Shown here: in pieces, positions 1 through 7,960 of the stretch | Layout of the letters: each line of letters opens with the position of its first letter | How positions within the stretch are numbered: position 1 is the first letter of the stretch | Assembly: GCF_004015185.1 (NCBI RefSeq) | Contig: NZ_CP025746.1 | Coordinates: 4,605,776-4,669,775 of the forward strand | Direction of reading: 5' to 3' | From: Clostridium manihotivorum | GTDB taxonomy: Bacteria > Bacillota > Clostridia > Clostridiales > Clostridiaceae | Length of the DNA stretch: 64,000 nucleotides | Made by a program: the position numbers and the translations under genes | The notes under the pieces: model-generated | The model's database searches: none | What the model was told of the DNA's origin: nothing | What the model saw: the letters and a program-made list of their open reading frames with translations, nothing else

Positions 1-2
1 TT

Positions 3-104
3 CAGGATATACTGATGAATAAGGTAAATACAATAGCTGGTATTGAAAGAACTGATACATTTATTTCATTATCTCAACCAATTGATCGTAATATTCAACT
101 GTAA
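3..104 (+). CDS. C-terminal end of a small regulator-like protein (partial)
   Basis: An open frame enters from the left edge and stops with TAA at 102-104, giving 33 residues. The end contains the stretch VNTIAGIERTDTFISLS, which resembles the last strand and helix of Lrp/AsnC-type ligand-binding (RAM) domains. The start and any DNA-binding part lie outside the window, so the family call is tentative. A terminator follows immediately. Confidence 0.4.
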   Translation, partial: QDILMNKVNTIAGIERTDTFISLSQPIDRNIQL

Positions 105-127
105 AGAGCATATTGCTCTTTTTCTTT
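104..127 (+). terminator. Rho-independent terminator
   Basis: The stem AAGAGCA / TGCTCTT has a 3-nt loop and is followed by a T-rich tail. It starts on the last base of the stop codon of the partial upstream gene. Confidence 0.75.
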
Positions 128-249
128 TTAATCAATAATTTTATCTATTGCACATGCTTTTATTTACTCTTATAAATTAATATTTGAATACATAAAATTT
201 TATTTTACGGCAATACTATAAGAGAAAAGTAAGCAAAGGAGTGATTTGA

Positions 250-459
250 ATGAAAACTCTAGATATAATAGCACTAGTTTTAGTTATAATCGGTGCAATA
301 AATTGGGGACTAATTGGTTTTTTCCGATTTGATTTAGTTGCCGCTCTCTTCGGAGATATGTCAGCGATAAGTAGAGTTATATATGCAATTGTAGGAATTG
401 CAGGACTTTATGCTATTTCATTCTTTGCAAAAGATAGATATACTAATAATGCTGAATAA
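250..459 (+). CDS. DUF378 small membrane protein
   Basis: This 69-residue protein matches the DUF378 (YuzA-like) family. An N-terminal hydrophobic helix ends in the typical INWGLIG motif (about residues 18-24), a short loop with FDLVAALFG follows, and a second hydrophobic helix lies at about residues 42-60. It should be a two-pass membrane protein of unknown function. The start has an AAAGGAG site 8 nt upstream. It is a single-gene unit between a terminator and a symmetrical hairpin. Length and motifs are normal for the family. Confidence 0.85.
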   Translation: MKTLDIIALVLVIIGAINWGLIGFFRFDLVAALFGDMSAISRVIYAIVGIAGLYAISFFAKDRYTNNAE

Positions 460-461
460 TT

Positions 462-501
462 AATAATAAATCCCCTTAATTATCTAAGGGGATTTATTAT
501 T
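462..501 (+). terminator. Bidirectional terminator hairpin
   Basis: The 17-nt arms pair perfectly (AATAATAAATCCCCTTA with its complement) around a 6-nt loop. The A- and T-rich flanks on both sides would allow termination in either direction. Confidence 0.8.
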
Positions 502-671
502 ATGTTGATAAAGTTATACCACCTCGTACTTAAATTTGAAAATATAAATTCCACTATAAAGCGGTGAATTCATAGATAATATTTTATAATTTACAATTTT
601 GTAAATTACTCTTGTAGATTTTAGTATATAATAGATATTAAATGTCCATAATCTTCAAAAGGAGGTGAATC

Positions 672-1478
672 ATGCTCACACCAATATTAAACGGTTTTTC
701 TTTATATGAAATAGTATTTTTCTTCGCAATATATTCATTCTTAGGATGGTGTATTGAAGTGGCTTATGCCTATACTAATAGAGGTTATTTTGTTAATAGA
801 GGCTTTTTATATGGTCCCTTCTGCCCTATTTATGGAGTGGGTTTTGTAGCTATAATTGTCTTTCTTGATAAATTTAAAGATAATTTAATTGCTCTATATA
901 TCTTATCAACTTTGTTGACATCAATAATAGAATATGTAACTGGATATTTATTAGAAAAAATATTCAAATCTAAGTGGTGGGACTATACCGAAGATCCATT
1001 CAACTTACACGGCAGAATATGCCTACACTTTTCATTAGCTTGGGGACTTGCTGCTGTTGCAATAATAAAAATAATTCATCCAATCTTTTATATTTTAGTG
1101 AATGTATCCGCTTTTAATACAGGTGTATATGTTTTTTATGTTCTAGTAAGCTATTTTATTATCGATTTAATACTTACTATTAGTTCTCTTATACAGTTTA
1201 ATATTATTCTTACTAAACTTACTTTTATTAGCGGAGAATTAAAAAGAAGATATTCATATATAGTTTCAGCAACTAAGGAAAAAGCTATGGGTACCGCACA
1301 AGACATGGAAGATGGTTTTAAGGAATTAGTAGACAACTATAACAATAACTTATCAAAGATAAACTTCAATCATAAGAGGTTAATGAAAGCTTTTCCTGAT
1401 ATGAAATCAACCTCATTTAATACTATAATTACAGAACTAAAAGAAAAAATCTCTTCAATTAGGGATTTAATAAAGTAA
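672..1478 (+). CDS. Putative ABC-transporter type IV (CmpB family) membrane protein
   Basis: This 268-residue protein belongs to the family Pfam calls ABC_trans_CmpB. Signature features are the N-terminal FLGWCIEVAY stretch (about 24-33), NRGFLYGPFCPIYG (about 43-56), and ITSIIEYVTGYLLEK-like helices with KWWDY at about 101-105. There are about five membrane helices, then a charged cytoplasmic tail from about residue 185. The family is common in Firmicutes and its transport role is unproven. The start has a perfect AAAGGAGGTG site. It is monocistronic and ends at a strong terminator. Confidence 0.75.
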   Translation: MLTPILNGFSLYEIVFFFAIYSFLGWCIEVAYAYTNRGYFVNRGFLYGPFCPIYGVGFVAIIVFLDKFKDNLIALYILSTLLTSIIEYVTGYLLEKIFKSKWWDYTEDPFNLHGRICLHFSLAWGLAAVAIIKIIHPIFYILVNVSAFNTGVYVFYVLVSYFIIDLILTISSLIQFNIILTKLTFISGELKRRYSYIVSATKEKAMGTAQDMEDGFKELVDNYNNNLSKINFNHKRLMKAFPDMKSTSFNTIITELKEKISSIRDLIK

Positions 1479-1481
1479 AAA

Positions 1482-1514
1482 AACGCTAAAGCGCCCTTCT
1501 CTTTAGCGTTTTTT
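1482..1514 (+). terminator. Terminator joined to a family A repeat
   Basis: The stem AACGCTAAAG / CTTTAGCGTT has a 9-nt loop and a T6 tail. The tail runs straight into the family A repeat (GCGCATCTGCC), a linkage also seen at about 16790, 48472 and 61999. Confidence 0.85.
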
Positions 1515-1581
1515 GCGCATCTGCCTTTCCGAATGAATATGAGCAAGATATGGCGGCGACATAATTATTTTTCATTCTTTT
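1514..1581 (+). repeat. Dispersed repeat family A, copy 1
   Basis: It begins GCGCATCTGCCTTTCCGAAT and contains GGCGGCGACATAAT. The same order of blocks is found at about 14969, 27697 (reversed), 40008, 46862, 48012, 48472 and 61999. More diverged similarity may extend to about 1650. Confidence 0.75.
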
Positions 1582-1651
1582 TCCTGCATATTCCTTGAGG
1601 CATCCAGCCATATTTATACACAACTTTATCTAACCTATAATTTTATGAAAT

Positions 1652-1687
1652 AAAAAATCACTAAAGAAATCTTTAGTGATTTTTTTG
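1652..1687 (-). terminator. Bidirectional terminator, probably for the PEPCK-like gene
   Basis: The perfect stem AAATCACTAAAGA / TCTTTAGTGATTT has A7 and T7 flanks. It lies about 100 bases past the stop of the minus-strand gene at 1786. Confidence 0.7.
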
Positions 1688-1718
1688 CCTTGCACTTTAA
1701 TAGTTCTTAAAACTTGAT

Positions 1719-1790
1719 TATTCTAAGAATACTGTTGAAACTAAGCATCGGATGACTGACCACTTAATTCCAACACGGTATTTTATTAAA
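1719..1790 (+). repeat. Family B MITE-like element, internally deleted copy
   Basis: The left arm ATTCTAAGAATACTGTTGAA joins directly to the right arm TAAGCATCGGATGACTGACC...TTCCAACACGGTATTTTATTAAAG. The equivalent arms in the 31250-31381 copy are separated by a longer middle. The right end overlaps the stop codon of the neighbouring minus-strand gene. Confidence 0.7.
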
Positions 1791-3534
1791 GTGTCTTTAT
1801 AAGATCAAATAATTCTAGTGCAGCATTCTTTGGTCCATTCTTTTCAAGTCCTGCTACTGCTAGACAAGTCTTTATTTGACCTACTTTTATCTTATCTTCA
1901 AAACTTCTATTGAAGTATCTATCTATTAATACATCAGTTTCAGCTTGTTTTTGAGCTGGTCCAAAAGGATTTGCAAAGTAAGAAGTAACTAGTCCTGTCT
2001 CTGTAGTTGTTCCCTTTGCCATTCTAGCTCCAGCCTTAAATATATCTATTGCTTGTGAAGGAGTTTCAAATAATTCTATAGCCTTACCACCTTCACCAAC
2101 TGTTTCGTAGTTGTTAGCATAAAGCAATATATCCACCTTATAACCCTTTATAATCTCTTTATAAGTAGATACAGGCATTACAAGTCTAGCATTTATCTTG
2201 TCTGGGTTCATGAATATACTTCTATCTATTTCTTTAAATGCATAGCCTTGATCAAGGTCATCAAGTCTTACAAAGGCACCAACTTCTGTTCCGTATCCAT
2301 ATATTCCATCTTCTTTAAGTTTAAATGATCCCATGTCATCAAATACAACTGTCATTTCACTTACATGATCTTCACTTAATGCTCTGAAAGCTTCTAAGCT
2401 TTCTGACTTACCAGCACCACTATCTCCAATAATTACCACATTAGCATTTTTACCGTTCTTAAGAACTATATTAACCATAGCACCATGTATTGGTAAATAG
2501 CCTCTCTTTATCATAATAAGATTGTGTAGAGTTAAACACATCTTCTTCATATATCCAAAATAATCAATATTTTCATTGTAGTTTACATAACCAAACATTA
2601 TATCGTACTTCTTATCTTCGTAGAAAACAGTCTTAAGCTCACTACCTTCTTCTTCCTCTGCTCCAAAGGTATAAACAATGTCAGGTTTCTTTCCTCTATA
2701 TTCCTCTTCTCTTGCAAGTTCAAATAGGTTACTTAGAGTTATACCATGTTCCATAAAGTCTCTATGGAAATATACAAATGCTAAAAGCTCACCAATCTTT
2801 GCAGGATAGCAGAACCAGTTATCTTTATCAATCTTTGCATTCACTAAAGGATTTTCATAAACTTCATTAAACATACCATCTCTTGTATTCTTCTTAGGAT
2901 ATGTTATAAAAGGCGTTTCAAGAGCTATAGTTTCTATAAAAGGAATTTCTTCTAAAGCTTTGTACTCTTCTGGTACTGTCCAAACAGGATTGTTTATTAA
3001 AATGCAAGCATTTCCACCAGCTGGTAATTGTCTAAATATATTAGGCATAGTTCCAACAACATTTTTCTCAATAGTTCTATAAAAATTAAGTATTAACATT
3101 GAAAATTGAGAATTTGCTTCCAAAAAGCTTACAGATGCTATTCCGTCTCTAATTCTATTATTATGAATTATTGTATATCTTTCAAGTCTTCTCCAGAATG
3201 AATATATATCCTCTATAATTGATATAAACCCTTCTCTGTCTTCAAGTATCTTTTCTACATCTTCATTGTATGAAATTATTTCATCAGCACTCATTATTGT
3301 TAGTAATTGAAAGGATCTTACTAGAGCTTTACTTATCTCTTTTATATCTGTAGTCCCTAGTTTTTGTGATAATATTTTATAACTGTGAGAATTTCTTGCT
3401 TGAGCTTTCTTAAAAAATGTATCAAGTACTCTTCTAAACCCATAGCTTTGTAATAAGCTCTCATAATTGCTGCAATACTTCTCAGTAAAATTAATAGTCA
3501 CCTTGTCATTGCTCATTGAAAATTCTTTACGCAT
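1786..3534 (-). CDS. HPr-kinase/PEPCK-fold P-loop protein of unknown role
   Basis: The protein has about 582 residues. The start is set at the ATG with an AGGGGG site 6 nt upstream; an earlier in-frame ATG (3549) lacks one. In the C-terminal half it has VVIIGDSGAGKSES (about 373-386), the P-loop form typical of HPr kinase and PEP carboxykinases. VVFDDMGSF at about 402-410 looks like the following metal-binding aspartates. The first 300 residues match nothing I recognise. It is not HPr kinase by length and lacks the normal ATP-PEPCK layout. A nucleotide-dependent kinase or PEPCK-like enzyme is an inference. It stands alone and its last codons lie in a MITE arm. Confidence 0.6.
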   Translation of the reverse strand: MRKEFSMSNDKVTINFTEKYCSNYESLLQSYGFRRVLDTFFKKAQARNSHSYKILSQKLGTTDIKEISKALVRSFQLLTIMSADEIISYNEDVEKILEDREGFISIIEDIYSFWRRLERYTIIHNNRIRDGIASVSFLEANSQFSMLILNFYRTIEKNVVGTMPNIFRQLPAGGNACILINNPVWTVPEEYKALEEIPFIETIALETPFITYPKKNTRDGMFNEVYENPLVNAKIDKDNWFCYPAKIGELLAFVYFHRDFMEHGITLSNLFELAREEEYRGKKPDIVYTFGAEEEEGSELKTVFYEDKKYDIMFGYVNYNENIDYFGYMKKMCLTLHNLIMIKRGYLPIHGAMVNIVLKNGKNANVVIIGDSGAGKSESLEAFRALSEDHVSEMTVVFDDMGSFKLKEDGIYGYGTEVGAFVRLDDLDQGYAFKEIDRSIFMNPDKINARLVMPVSTYKEIIKGYKVDILLYANNYETVGEGGKAIELFETPSQAIDIFKAGARMAKGTTTETGLVTSYFANPFGPAQKQAETDVLIDRYFNRSFEDKIKVGQIKTCLAVAGLEKNGPKNAALELFDLIKTL

Positions 3535-3944
3535 TTGCGGCCCCCTCATGAATCTTTTTTTTTTATAAATTGCATATTCATAATAAATATATAAACCTTG
3601 AGTCGATTATACCATAACTTATGCAATTTAACCAATACTTTTTTTCATTTTTCCTCATTATTATAGTATAAAAAGTAATCAAAATATGTGATAAAATTGA
3701 TAATTAAAATATGTGGGTATTATCATTTTATTAAAAAAATGAATTTGCAATTTTACTTTCCTTCATATGTTAATTAATTATTAAAATTTTATTCTTTTTA
3801 GCTTATATCAATATAAGTATATTTTATTTTCTGTATAACTTCCTCTTCTAAACCGGTGTAAATAAATTCTTATATTCCATATTTTTTAATTTTAATAAAA
3901 AATGCAATTTATATATTCGAGGTACTTATATATTATTACCTAAA
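3535..3944. other. AT-rich intergenic stretch
   Basis: About 400 bases lie between two leftward genes. The first 100 probably hold the promoter of the PEPCK-like gene. I see no credible coding frame, repeat or structured RNA in the rest, only AT-rich runs. Confidence 0.5.
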
Positions 3945-3981
3945 ATAAAAAACCGCTGATAAGACTTCTTCAGCGGCTTTT
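3945..3981 (-). terminator. Terminator of plsC
   Basis: The stem CCGCTGA / TCAGCGG has an 11-nt loop. It is followed, reading leftward, by a T-rich run (AAATAAAAAA on the plus strand). Confidence 0.7.
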
Positions 3982-4037
3982 GTTTACATATATGATCTTT
4001 TTACCTAAAAAAATTATGGTATAGCACTTATTTTTAC

Positions 4038-4757
4038 TTATGATCTCATTTTTTTCAAGTTCTCTTCTATTTTATCATGTATTATTTCTGCTAAATCTCT
4101 TTGTTCTTCCTTTGAAAGCTTATCTGGATATATAGGTTCGTCAAATATGATTTTAATATTTGCTCCCATGAACTTCTTCTTTTCTTCATAGCCTTTATAT
4201 GAACCGTCTATAGTTACAGGAACTATAGGTACATTTGCTTTTGTTGCAAGCTTTAAGCTTCCCTTTTTAAAACCTTTCAGCTTACCATCCTTTGCTCTAG
4301 TACCTTCTGGAAATATAGCCATAGAATATCCCTCATGAAGATTTTCTACACCCTTATTGATAACATTTATAGCTTCCCTTATATTACTTCTATCTATTGG
4401 AACGCTATGTACTGCTCTTAACCATAGCCCCAAAATAGGCACCTTTAAAAGTTCCTTTTTAGCTATAAAGCCTATAAGCCTATCTGCATTTAAAACTAAA
4501 GTTGGTATATCAAATAGGCTTTGATGATTCATTACAAATACACAGGGGCCTTCTGGAATATTCTCAACACCTTTTGATTCAATTTTATGATTTAATATAT
4601 TCATGGAAAACCTTGCCCACGCAATATATTTCTCCTTTACATATCTGTCTACAGTTTCTTTACTTGAAAACTTTTTCAGGAAAAAAATAACGCCTCCCCT
4701 AAAAAACTCTAATATCATATACAAACCATACCAAATCATCAAAAAATAAATTTTCAC
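4038..4757 (-). CDS. plsC: 1-acyl-sn-glycerol-3-phosphate acyltransferase
   Basis: PlsC moves a second acyl chain onto lysophosphatidic acid, making phosphatidic acid at the membrane. The acyltransferase motif NHQSLFD (H-x4-D) lies near residue 77. The second motif, FPEGTRAKDGKLKGFKKGS, follows near 149-167, and VPIVPVTIDGSY comes after it. An N-terminal hydrophobic segment anchors it. I chose a GTG start at 4757 because GAGGTG lies 6 nt upstream; the longer frame from ATG 4802 has no site. About 239 residues is normal. It is a single gene with its own terminator. Confidence 0.88.
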   Translation of the reverse strand: MKIYFLMIWYGLYMILEFFRGGVIFFLKKFSSKETVDRYVKEKYIAWARFSMNILNHKIESKGVENIPEGPCVFVMNHQSLFDIPTLVLNADRLIGFIAKKELLKVPILGLWLRAVHSVPIDRSNIREAINVINKGVENLHEGYSMAIFPEGTRAKDGKLKGFKKGSLKLATKANVPIVPVTIDGSYKGYEEKKKFMGANIKIIFDEPIYPDKLSKEEQRDLAEIIHDKIEENLKKMRS

Positions 4758-5044
4758 TATAAACACCTCAAAAATTATATTGTTATAGATGTACCATTTC
4801 ATATTAAGCTTATAATTTCAAATTCTCCTCTCAGAATCTAGAAGAGTTTTTAAAATACATTTCAGATTGAAATGATAAATCTTTATATCTTGCACATCTT
4901 ATTATACTTGTGCTTATAGCTTTAAGCAATATTTTAGACTTTACATTTGTTAAAGTTGATAATAAACTATTTTTGTTAAGCGTAATATAAATCGATGTTT
5001 AATTTTTATAAACATCTTATAAAAGTATTGGAAAGGATTAATTT

Positions 5045-5917
5045 ATGAAAAAACTATATCACATATCTATAATATTGATTTTAGCACTGTCCCTTGCATT
5101 ATTAGGCTGCTCTAATACCGCTACTAATAGTACCTCTAATACAACTAGCAATAACACTACCAATAAATTTGTAGTTAATTATATCGATGTAGGGCAAGGT
5201 GATTCAATATTAATTCAAGCTAATGACAAAACAATGCTCATAGACGCTGGTCCAAAAGAAAATGAAGATAAATTACTTAATTATCTAAAAAAGCTAGATA
5301 TAAAGAAATTGGACTATGTTATAACTACTCATCCTCATGAGGATCATATAGGAGGAATGACAAGTGTAATTAAGGATTACTCCATAGGGAAATTTTATGC
5401 TCCTAAAGTAACTACAACCACTAAAACCTTTCAAAATATGATACTTACTTTAAAGGATAAAAATTTAAAGATAAATATTTTAAAACCTGGAATGGGAAGT
5501 GACATAAATTTAGGCGTGAACACTAAGGTTGACGTTTTCTCACCAAATAGTGATAAGTATGAGGATCTTAACAACTATTCTCCTATCATAAAGATTAGTT
5601 ATGGAAAGAATTCTTTTCTTTTCACTGGTGATGCGGAAAAGTTAGAAGAAAAAGAGGTTCTTCAAAAAAATTATGATATAAAGGCGGATGTTTTAAAGGT
5701 AGGTCATCATGGAAGCAGCAGCTCAACAGGCAAAGATTTTTTATCTAAAGTAGCTCCATCTATAGCAGTTATTTCTTGTGGTAAAGGTAATGACTACGGT
5801 CATCCCCATAAGGAAACACTAAAAACCTTAGAACAGCTAAAGGTAAAAGTATATCGAACTGATTTATCTGGAAACATAGTGATAACCTCTGACGGAAATA
5901 ATATATCAGTAAAATAG
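5045..5917 (+). CDS. Secreted ComEC/Rec2-like metallo-beta-lactamase-fold lipoprotein
   Basis: The protein has 290 residues. A lipoprotein signal ends LALLGC (Cys about 22), followed by a Ser/Thr/Asn-rich linker to about 42. The rest is a metallo-hydrolase domain like the C-terminal part of ComEC: YIDVGQGDSILI, the metal motif THPHEDHIGG (about 98-107), FTGDAE (about 195-200), GHHGSSSSTG and a late GHPH. Stand-alone versions are common in clostridia and may act on extracellular nucleic acid or phosphodiesters; that role is inferred. It lacks the ComEC membrane channel. The start has a GGAAAGGA site. Confidence 0.8.
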   Translation: MKKLYHISIILILALSLALLGCSNTATNSTSNTTSNNTTNKFVVNYIDVGQGDSILIQANDKTMLIDAGPKENEDKLLNYLKKLDIKKLDYVITTHPHEDHIGGMTSVIKDYSIGKFYAPKVTTTTKTFQNMILTLKDKNLKINILKPGMGSDINLGVNTKVDVFSPNSDKYEDLNNYSPIIKISYGKNSFLFTGDAEKLEEKEVLQKNYDIKADVLKVGHHGSSSSTGKDFLSKVAPSIAVISCGKGNDYGHPHKETLKTLEQLKVKVYRTDLSGNIVITSDGNNISVK

Positions 5918-5929
5918 ACTGGACTAAAA

Positions 5930-5970
5930 ATAACAGCACCTGTATTATTCATTAATACAGGTGCTGTTAT
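5930..5970 (+). terminator. Shared bidirectional terminator of two convergent genes
   Basis: A near-perfect 18-nt stem (ATAACAGCACCTGTATTA and complement) has a 4-nt loop. It serves the ComEC-like gene and the facing exonuclease gene. The last residues and stop of the leftward gene are coded inside the hairpin. Confidence 0.75.
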
Positions 5971-6634
5971 TATCTCCTTCATTCTCATTAAGTTTGATGT
6001 ACTTGTTCCAAGTCATGCATATATGAAAGAGATTCACCACATCTTGCTCGTTATACTGTAATATCTTATCAATCTTTTCCTTAGGCATTCTTAGGATATA
6101 ATCTTTATCCTTAATAACCTTATGAAAGGTCTTAGCTAGGTTTGAGCCACTCATAAGTTCCCCTTCCCTAACTATATCAAACTTCTTTTCTAAAGCTTTA
6201 AGTCCAATGCCCATTTTTATTAATTTTTCATATTCTTTCTGAAGATCTACAGAAACAAAATAATCTTCAAATTTGAATTCAATGCCGTATTGGTTAAATA
6301 AATAGTTTATAACAGTAAAATCATTATTGCCAGAAAAAGTAACTATGTATCTTTTTCCCTCCTCATATGCATTTAAAAAGTACTTCTCAGCTAAAATAAG
6401 TATATCTTTTATTTCATACTTGTTTTCTATCATATACTGAGTAACTACGAGCTCTGATTTAGCCTTATCATATATGCATGCACCAAAAACCCCAACACAT
6501 TTAGGCTTTTTGTAAACATAATGCTCTAAGTCAAAGAAAATTGATTTGCTACAGTCATAGGCTTCATCAGCAACCTTTATAATAAAGCTATCATCAACTT
6601 CTCCTACCAGTACATCTCTCTCCTTTATTATCAC
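5945..6634 (-). CDS. YprB-type RNase H-like exonuclease domain protein
   Basis: This 229-residue protein has the DEDD-type 3'-5' exonuclease fold (RNase_H_2/YprB). The acidic motifs are FFDLEH (about 33-38, D and E), FSGNNDF (about 99-105) and YNEQDVVNL (about 193-201). These would bind the two catalytic metals. Substrate unknown. It starts with GTG 15 bases after the stop of the HAD phosphatase gene, with only a weak site, so the two are probably co-transcribed. A second family member is at 11884-12687. The C-terminus overlaps the terminator. Confidence 0.7.
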   Translation of the reverse strand: MIIKERDVLVGEVDDSFIIKVADEAYDCSKSIFFDLEHYVYKKPKCVGVFGACIYDKAKSELVVTQYMIENKYEIKDILILAEKYFLNAYEEGKRYIVTFSGNNDFTVINYLFNQYGIEFKFEDYFVSVDLQKEYEKLIKMGIGLKALEKKFDIVREGELMSGSNLAKTFHKVIKDKDYILRMPKEKIDKILQYNEQDVVNLFHICMTWNKYIKLNENEGDNNSTCINE

Positions 6635-6649
6635 TCTATCACTCTTTTC

Positions 6650-7378
6650 TTATAGAATTTCAAATCTGTCAGGTTTCAAACTATATATTACATCTTTTCT
6701 TTCAACTACTATATTTATTTTTTCCTTTACCTCCTTATCACTTCCTATCTTGCTAAGCAATTCTCTTGTTGGATTTATGCAGTATGGATTTTTTACAAGA
6801 CTCATCATTGTAAAGTCACCGGCAGTATCACCGTAAGCGTAGCTTTCACTTAAATCTATATCATATTTATTAACAAAGTAATTTATAGCTTCCATCTTAC
6901 TCTTATGATCCCACATTGGAATAACCTCACCGGTATATCTTCCTTCACCATCTAATAAATATTGTGCACCTTTAAAATCATTAAATCCATGTTTCAAAGA
7001 CATTTCTTTCACTAGTTCCTCAGGACTACCAGATATAGTTATAAGCATATGACCTTGTTCCTTATGCCATCTTATTCTATCTCTAGAAAAGGTATATAAT
7101 CTTTCACCTTTTTGCTCTATAACCTTTTTAGCAATAAACTCTATTTGATGCTTATAAAGCCCTTTTATTCCTTCTAGATAAATATCTATCATTTTAAGTA
7201 AATATCCGTCATAATCACCTTGTCTTTTATCCCACTTCAAAAATTCCGGTCTAACTTCATTATACCATTTTTCTGATTGTATTATTTCATATTTTATCAT
7301 TTTCTTGAACATTTCTGTTATTAAACCTTCTCTATATAAGGTTCCGTCAATATCAAAAAAAGCTGCTACTTTTTTCAT
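6650..7378 (-). CDS. HAD-IB family phosphatase (SerB-like)
   Basis: This 242-residue cytoplasmic hydrolase has all HAD motifs. Motif I is FFDIDGTLY at about 8-16 with the nucleophile D9. Motif II is TISGS at about 114-118. Motif III is the conserved lysine before YAYGDTAGDFTMM, whose aspartates sit near 185. The helical cap between motifs I and II is typical of the IB group (phosphoserine phosphatase-like). The true substrate cannot be told. The start has a clear AGGAGG site and the gene leads a two-gene unit with the YprB-like exonuclease. Confidence 0.75.
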   Translation of the reverse strand: MKKVAAFFDIDGTLYREGLITEMFKKMIKYEIIQSEKWYNEVRPEFLKWDKRQGDYDGYLLKMIDIYLEGIKGLYKHQIEFIAKKVIEQKGERLYTFSRDRIRWHKEQGHMLITISGSPEELVKEMSLKHGFNDFKGAQYLLDGEGRYTGEVIPMWDHKSKMEAINYFVNKYDIDLSESYAYGDTAGDFTMMSLVKNPYCINPTRELLSKIGSDKEVKEKINIVVERKDVIYSLKPDRFEIL

Positions 7379-7647
7379 GTTATACCTCCTAAACTAAGAA
7401 TATTATCACATATTAATACTCTGTATAATTTTTCATATCATTATATATTGAAATCCTCCATTAAGTAAAGCTTTGTTTATAAATTAACATTTTTCATTTG
7501 ATAATAACCTTTATCAATCAATAATAAATATTTATAAATTAAGTTATTATATATTTATTATATTCACATCTATTATTATCAACAGTATCTATGAAACTTT
7601 TTCTAAATTTTCTGTTTTTTCAAAATATTATTATTTCACTCATATCC

Positions 7648-7676
7648 TTGACTTTTTATTAACAGGGTGGTATTAT
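7648..7676 (+). promoter_or_regulatory. SigmaA promoter of the feo operon
   Basis: The -35 box TTGACT (7648-7653) and -10 box TATTAT (7671-7676) are separated by exactly 17 bases. Transcription should begin near 7683, inside the Fur-like box. Confidence 0.75.
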
Positions 7677-7681
7677 TTTCT

Positions 7682-7696
7682 TGAGAATGATTTTCA
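7682..7696 (+). promoter_or_regulatory. Fur box over the feo transcription start
   Basis: TGAGAATGATTTTCA matches the 7-1-7 Fur consensus TGATAATNATTATCA at 13 of 15 positions. It overlaps the predicted start of transcription, where bound Fe-Fur would block RNA polymerase. This is the expected control of ferrous iron uptake. Confidence 0.75.
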
Positions 7697-7712
7697 ATGT
7701 GAGGTGGAAAGA

Positions 7713-7934
7713 ATGTGCGTTTATGATTTAAAACCAGGCCAAGCAGGTGTTGTGGACAACATTTCTGGAGATGATAAATTAGTAAAAAGACTAATGGCAC
7801 TAGGTTGTATTGAAGGAACAGAAGTAACTCTAAAAAGAGTAGCTCCTTTAGGTGATCCACTGATAATAAACTTAAGAGGATTTAACATAGCAATCAGAAA
7901 AAACGATGCAAAAAACATACTATTAAAGAAGTAA
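7713..7934 (+). CDS. feoA: FeoA ferrous iron transport protein A
   Basis: FeoA is a small SH3-like cytoplasmic partner of FeoB. The 73-residue sequence has the typical LKPGQAGVV start, LVKRLMALGCIEGTEVTL, PLGDPLIINLRGFNIAIRKNDAKNI and a basic end. I set the start at ATG 7713, 5 bases after GAGGTGG; an upstream in-frame GTG (7704) lies within that site. It is the first gene of feoA-feoB-(Cys-rich protein), 26 bases before feoB, behind a strong promoter with a Fur box. Confidence 0.92.
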   Translation: MCVYDLKPGQAGVVDNISGDDKLVKRLMALGCIEGTEVTLKRVAPLGDPLIINLRGFNIAIRKNDAKNILLKK

Positions 7935-7960
7935 TTGAATTTTAGTAAGGGGGATTTTTA

